7,452 bases of DNA. Source: Clostridiaceae bacterium (GTDB lineage Bacteria > Bacillota > Clostridia > Oscillospirales > Acutalibacteraceae). Every line of letters starts with the position of its first letter. Position 1 is the first letter of the stretch. Position numbers and translations under genes: made by a program. Below, in pieces: positions 6,638 to 7,452 of this stretch. Below the pieces are notes generated by a model. The model was not told where the DNA came from. It searched no databases and worked only from the letters and a program-made list of their open reading frames with translations. The stretch is from contig CAJGCQ010000057.1 in the NCBI GenBank assembly GCA_904501875.1, positions 1 to 7,452 on the forward strand. Reading direction: 5' to 3'.

Positions 6638-6668
6638 TAATCACCATTTCGGTGATTTTTCATCGCAT
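6627..6668 (+). promoter_or_regulatory. Nested hairpin with terminator-like core
   Basis: Outer ATGCGAT (6627-6633) pairs with ATCGCAT (6662-6668). Inner AATCACC (6639-6645) pairs with GGTGATT (6651-6657) around the loop ATTTC. The inner hairpin runs into five T (6656-6660) and could act as a weak terminator. Its left inner arm is part of the anti-RBS element, so this fold and the RBS-blocking fold exclude each other. Confidence 0.5.
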
Positions 6669-6700
6669 TTTGTGTCTCAGAAAGAAATGGTGATTATTAT
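6634..6700 (+). promoter_or_regulatory. Possible RBS-sequestering switch before the 129-aa gene
   Basis: The 17 nt at 6634-6650 (ATAATAATCACCATTTC) are a perfect reverse complement of 6684-6700 (GAAATGGTGATTATTAT), which holds the ribosome binding site GGTGAT (6689-6694) and the first two bases of the ATG at 6699. Pairing would bury the start. A G-T pair at 6633/6701 adds the third base. The enclosed 33 nt contain the competing GGTGATT arm. It resembles a translational attenuator, inferred from complementarity only. Confidence 0.5.
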
Positions 6701-7088
6701 GGAAGATAATGAGTTTGTGCGCCAAAGCAGAGAGGCGATAGAAAAAATGCGGGAGATGAACTCCCGAGCAAGAGTAGATAACAACGGGCAAAATATGCCC
6801 CCTACTCCACCCTTTGTGCGTCTGCAAGGAAAGCGCCAAGGCACACCCCCGCAAAGGCAACGGCAATCCGGTACTTCTCCTTTGGAAAACTCTATACCAA
6901 AAAGCAAAGAGAGCGAAACTAACAAAAACAGTAAAGATTCAGGTTTTTTAAGCGGGCTTAACATACCTTTTTTAGATATGCTGTCCCGTGAGACCGATGT
7001 ATCCCTGATAATCGGTCTGCTGCTTATTTTAATGAGCGAAAAGGCGGACAAAAAACTCCTTTTTGCCTTGGTTTACATTCTCCTTTAA
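6699..7088 (+). CDS. Small protein with Pro-rich middle and hydrophobic C-terminal tail, unknown function
   Basis: A 129-aa protein I cannot assign. It has a charged N-terminal helix (residues 1-25, with two Met-Arg-Glu turns), a disordered-looking Pro/Gln/Arg/Ser-rich middle (about 30-80), and a hydrophobic tail. The tail consists of VSLIIGLLLILM (101-112), a short charged turn SEKADKK, and LLFALVYILL (120-129) at the very end. The tail could be a membrane hairpin or a helical assembly surface; similar D...LIIGLLL...ALVYILL endings occur in clostridial hypothetical proteins as I remember them. The frame is open from ATG 6627, but I chose ATG 6699 because GGTGAT sits 4 nt before it and the upstream stretch has no ribosome binding site. 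It is probably the last gene of the 5938-7088 operon, separated by a structured 151-bp leader that may control it. Confidence 0.8.
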   Translation: MEDNEFVRQSREAIEKMREMNSRARVDNNGQNMPPTPPFVRLQGKRQGTPPQRQRQSGTSPLENSIPKSKESETNKNSKDSGFLSGLNIPFLDMLSRETDVSLIIGLLLILMSEKADKKLLFALVYILL

Positions 7089-7156
7089 GAGGAAAAATTT
7101 TGAATTTTAAGCTTGCAAAAAAGTCATTATGTAAACTCGGACAACCTTATAAGTTT

Positions 7157-7257
7157 TTCAACTTATCCACCGATATATTAACATTTTAGGGTTGTTTAAG
7201 ACGAGTTTTCGGGCTTTGCGGGCATTTTTCGGTGGATAACTGTGTTGATAAGTTGAA
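7157..7257. other. DnaA-box cluster, possible oriC or dnaA regulatory region
   Basis: Three sites match the DnaA box TTATCCACA at 8 of 9 bases: TTATCCACC at 7163-7171 (plus), TTATCCACC at 7231-7239 (minus) and TTATCAACA at 7243-7251 (minus). They sit in two overlapping perfect 11-bp inverted repeats: 7157-7167 with 7247-7257, and 7163-7173 with 7229-7239. An AT-rich stretch follows at once. Clostridial origins next to dnaA look like this, but the usual neighbours (rpmH, dnaA, dnaN) are not visible, so it may instead be a DnaA-controlled promoter. Confidence 0.4.
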
Positions 7258-7288
7258 TAAAATTTTATTCATCGTAAAATGAATAAAA
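7255..7288. repeat. AT-rich palindromes beside the DnaA boxes
   Basis: GAATAAAATTTTATTC (7255-7270) is a perfect 16-bp palindrome. Its right half extends into TTTTATTCAT (7263-7272), which pairs perfectly with ATGAATAAAA (7279-7288). The result is three alternating copies of one AT-rich word, which would melt easily and would suit an unwinding element if the region is an origin. Confidence 0.5.
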
Positions 7289-7360
7289 AATTTATGTAAA
7301 GCTTTCGACAAAAGCCGACAGCTTTTATTTTCGTTTTATTGCCTTGATTTCTACATAAAA

Positions 7361-7420
7361 CCGTCAGGGTATTCGTAAGTTTTGACGATTGGATTTTTTT
7401 ACCTGACGGGGTAAAAAAAT
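7361..7420. promoter_or_regulatory. Competing inverted repeats near the right edge
   Basis: CCGTCAGG (7361-7368) is a perfect reverse complement of CCTGACGG (7402-7409). ATTTTTTTACC (7393-7403) is a perfect reverse complement of GGTAAAAAAAT (7410-7420) with loop TGACGG. The two folds share bases and cannot both form. A further TGACG at 7383-7387 can also pair with the first arm. It may be a leader switch or operator for the gene outside the window. Confidence 0.4.
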
Positions 7421-7425
7421 ACTTT

Positions 7426-7451
7426 ATTTTTTTAAAAAAATGTAGTATTAT
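7426..7451 (+). promoter_or_regulatory. Possible rightward promoter at the window edge
   Basis: ATTTTTTTAAAAAAAT (7426-7441) is a perfect 16-bp palindrome followed by TATTAT (7446-7451), one base from a consensus -10. The matching -35 position (TTTATT, 7423-7428) is poor. It would serve a gene starting beyond the window. Confidence 0.25.
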
Positions 7452-7452
7452 A

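Larger units (their letters stand above)
7089..7452. other. Gene-free AT-rich region to the window edge
   Basis: There are 364 bp with no credible coding frame; every ATG is followed within a few codons by a stop. It contains a cluster of DnaA-box-like sites with inverted repeats (7157-7257), AT-rich palindromes (7255-7288), competing hairpins (7361-7420) and a possible rightward -10 (TATTAT, 7446-7451). No clear terminator follows the 129-aa gene. Confidence 0.7.

Noticed and set aside
6633..6638. TATAAT as an internal promoter in the leader
   Set aside because: There is no -35 or extended -10 at the right spacing, and the bases are already explained by the hairpin and the small ORF stop. 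It cannot be fully excluded.
6553..6668. CRISPR, MITE or REP-like mobile repeat
   Set aside because: The hairpins differ from each other in sequence, there are no direct repeats or target duplications, and no second copy exists in the window.
6627..6698. Longer N-terminus of the 129-aa protein from ATG 6627
   Set aside because: There is no ribosome binding site before 6627, the segment is built of hairpin sequence, and ATG 6699 has GGTGAT at good spacing.
6677..7051. Antisense open frame opposite the 129-aa gene
   Set aside because: It has no promoter or ribosome binding site, and its composition looks like a reversed reading of the Pro-rich and hydrophobic regions.
7094..7108. AT-only hairpin after the 129-aa gene as terminator
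   Set aside because: The stem is only A and T with no GC pairs and no T-run after it.
7279..7299. Short ATG frame of six codons in the AT-rich region
   Set aside because: No ribosome binding site and too short to support.

Overview
The window looks like a piece of a Bacillota chromosome, most likely class Clostridia (Oscillospiraceae-like). The evidence is strong AGGAGG-type ribosome binding sites, moderately AT-rich DNA with very AT-rich gaps, a YfhO-family membrane protein, and small Lys/Glu-rich proteins of a clostridial style. No species can be named from the sequence. I see no tRNA, rRNA, CRISPR array, IS element or phage gene.

Left block, minus strand (31-2660): a tight three-gene operon read right to left. 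It encodes a YfbR-type HD-domain 5'-deoxynucleotidase, a protein that looks like two SCP2-like lipid-binding folds in tandem, and a class III PLP aminotransferase of the HemL-like branch. The first two genes overlap by 4 nt. The stop of the second lies inside the ribosome binding site of the third.

Centre (2661-5347): a 71-bp gap holds two divergent promoters built on one near-perfect inverted repeat. The rightward promoter drives an 871-residue YfhO-family GT-C-like membrane protein. A rho-independent terminator follows, and its T-run forms part of the stop codon of the convergent gene. That gene is a YfcE/MJ0936-type metallophosphoesterase on the minus strand (5394-5867).

Right block, plus strand (5938-7088): three small proteins I cannot assign (86, 118 and 129 aa). 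The first two overlap by 8 nt. Before the third is a 151-bp leader packed with hairpins. It contains a possible 26-codon ORF with a good ribosome binding site. It also contains a 17-nt element perfectly complementary to the ribosome binding site and the A and T of the start codon of the 129-aa gene. The same element can instead fold with its immediate downstream neighbour into a terminator-like hairpin. This is the best candidate for an undescribed regulatory system in the window.

Right edge (7089-7452): 364 bp without a gene, very AT-rich, with three near-consensus DnaA boxes arranged in inverted repeats, an AT-rich palindromic stretch, and a second set of competing hairpins. It resembles a clostridial oriC/dnaA upstream region, but the gene to the right is outside the window, so this stays tentative.
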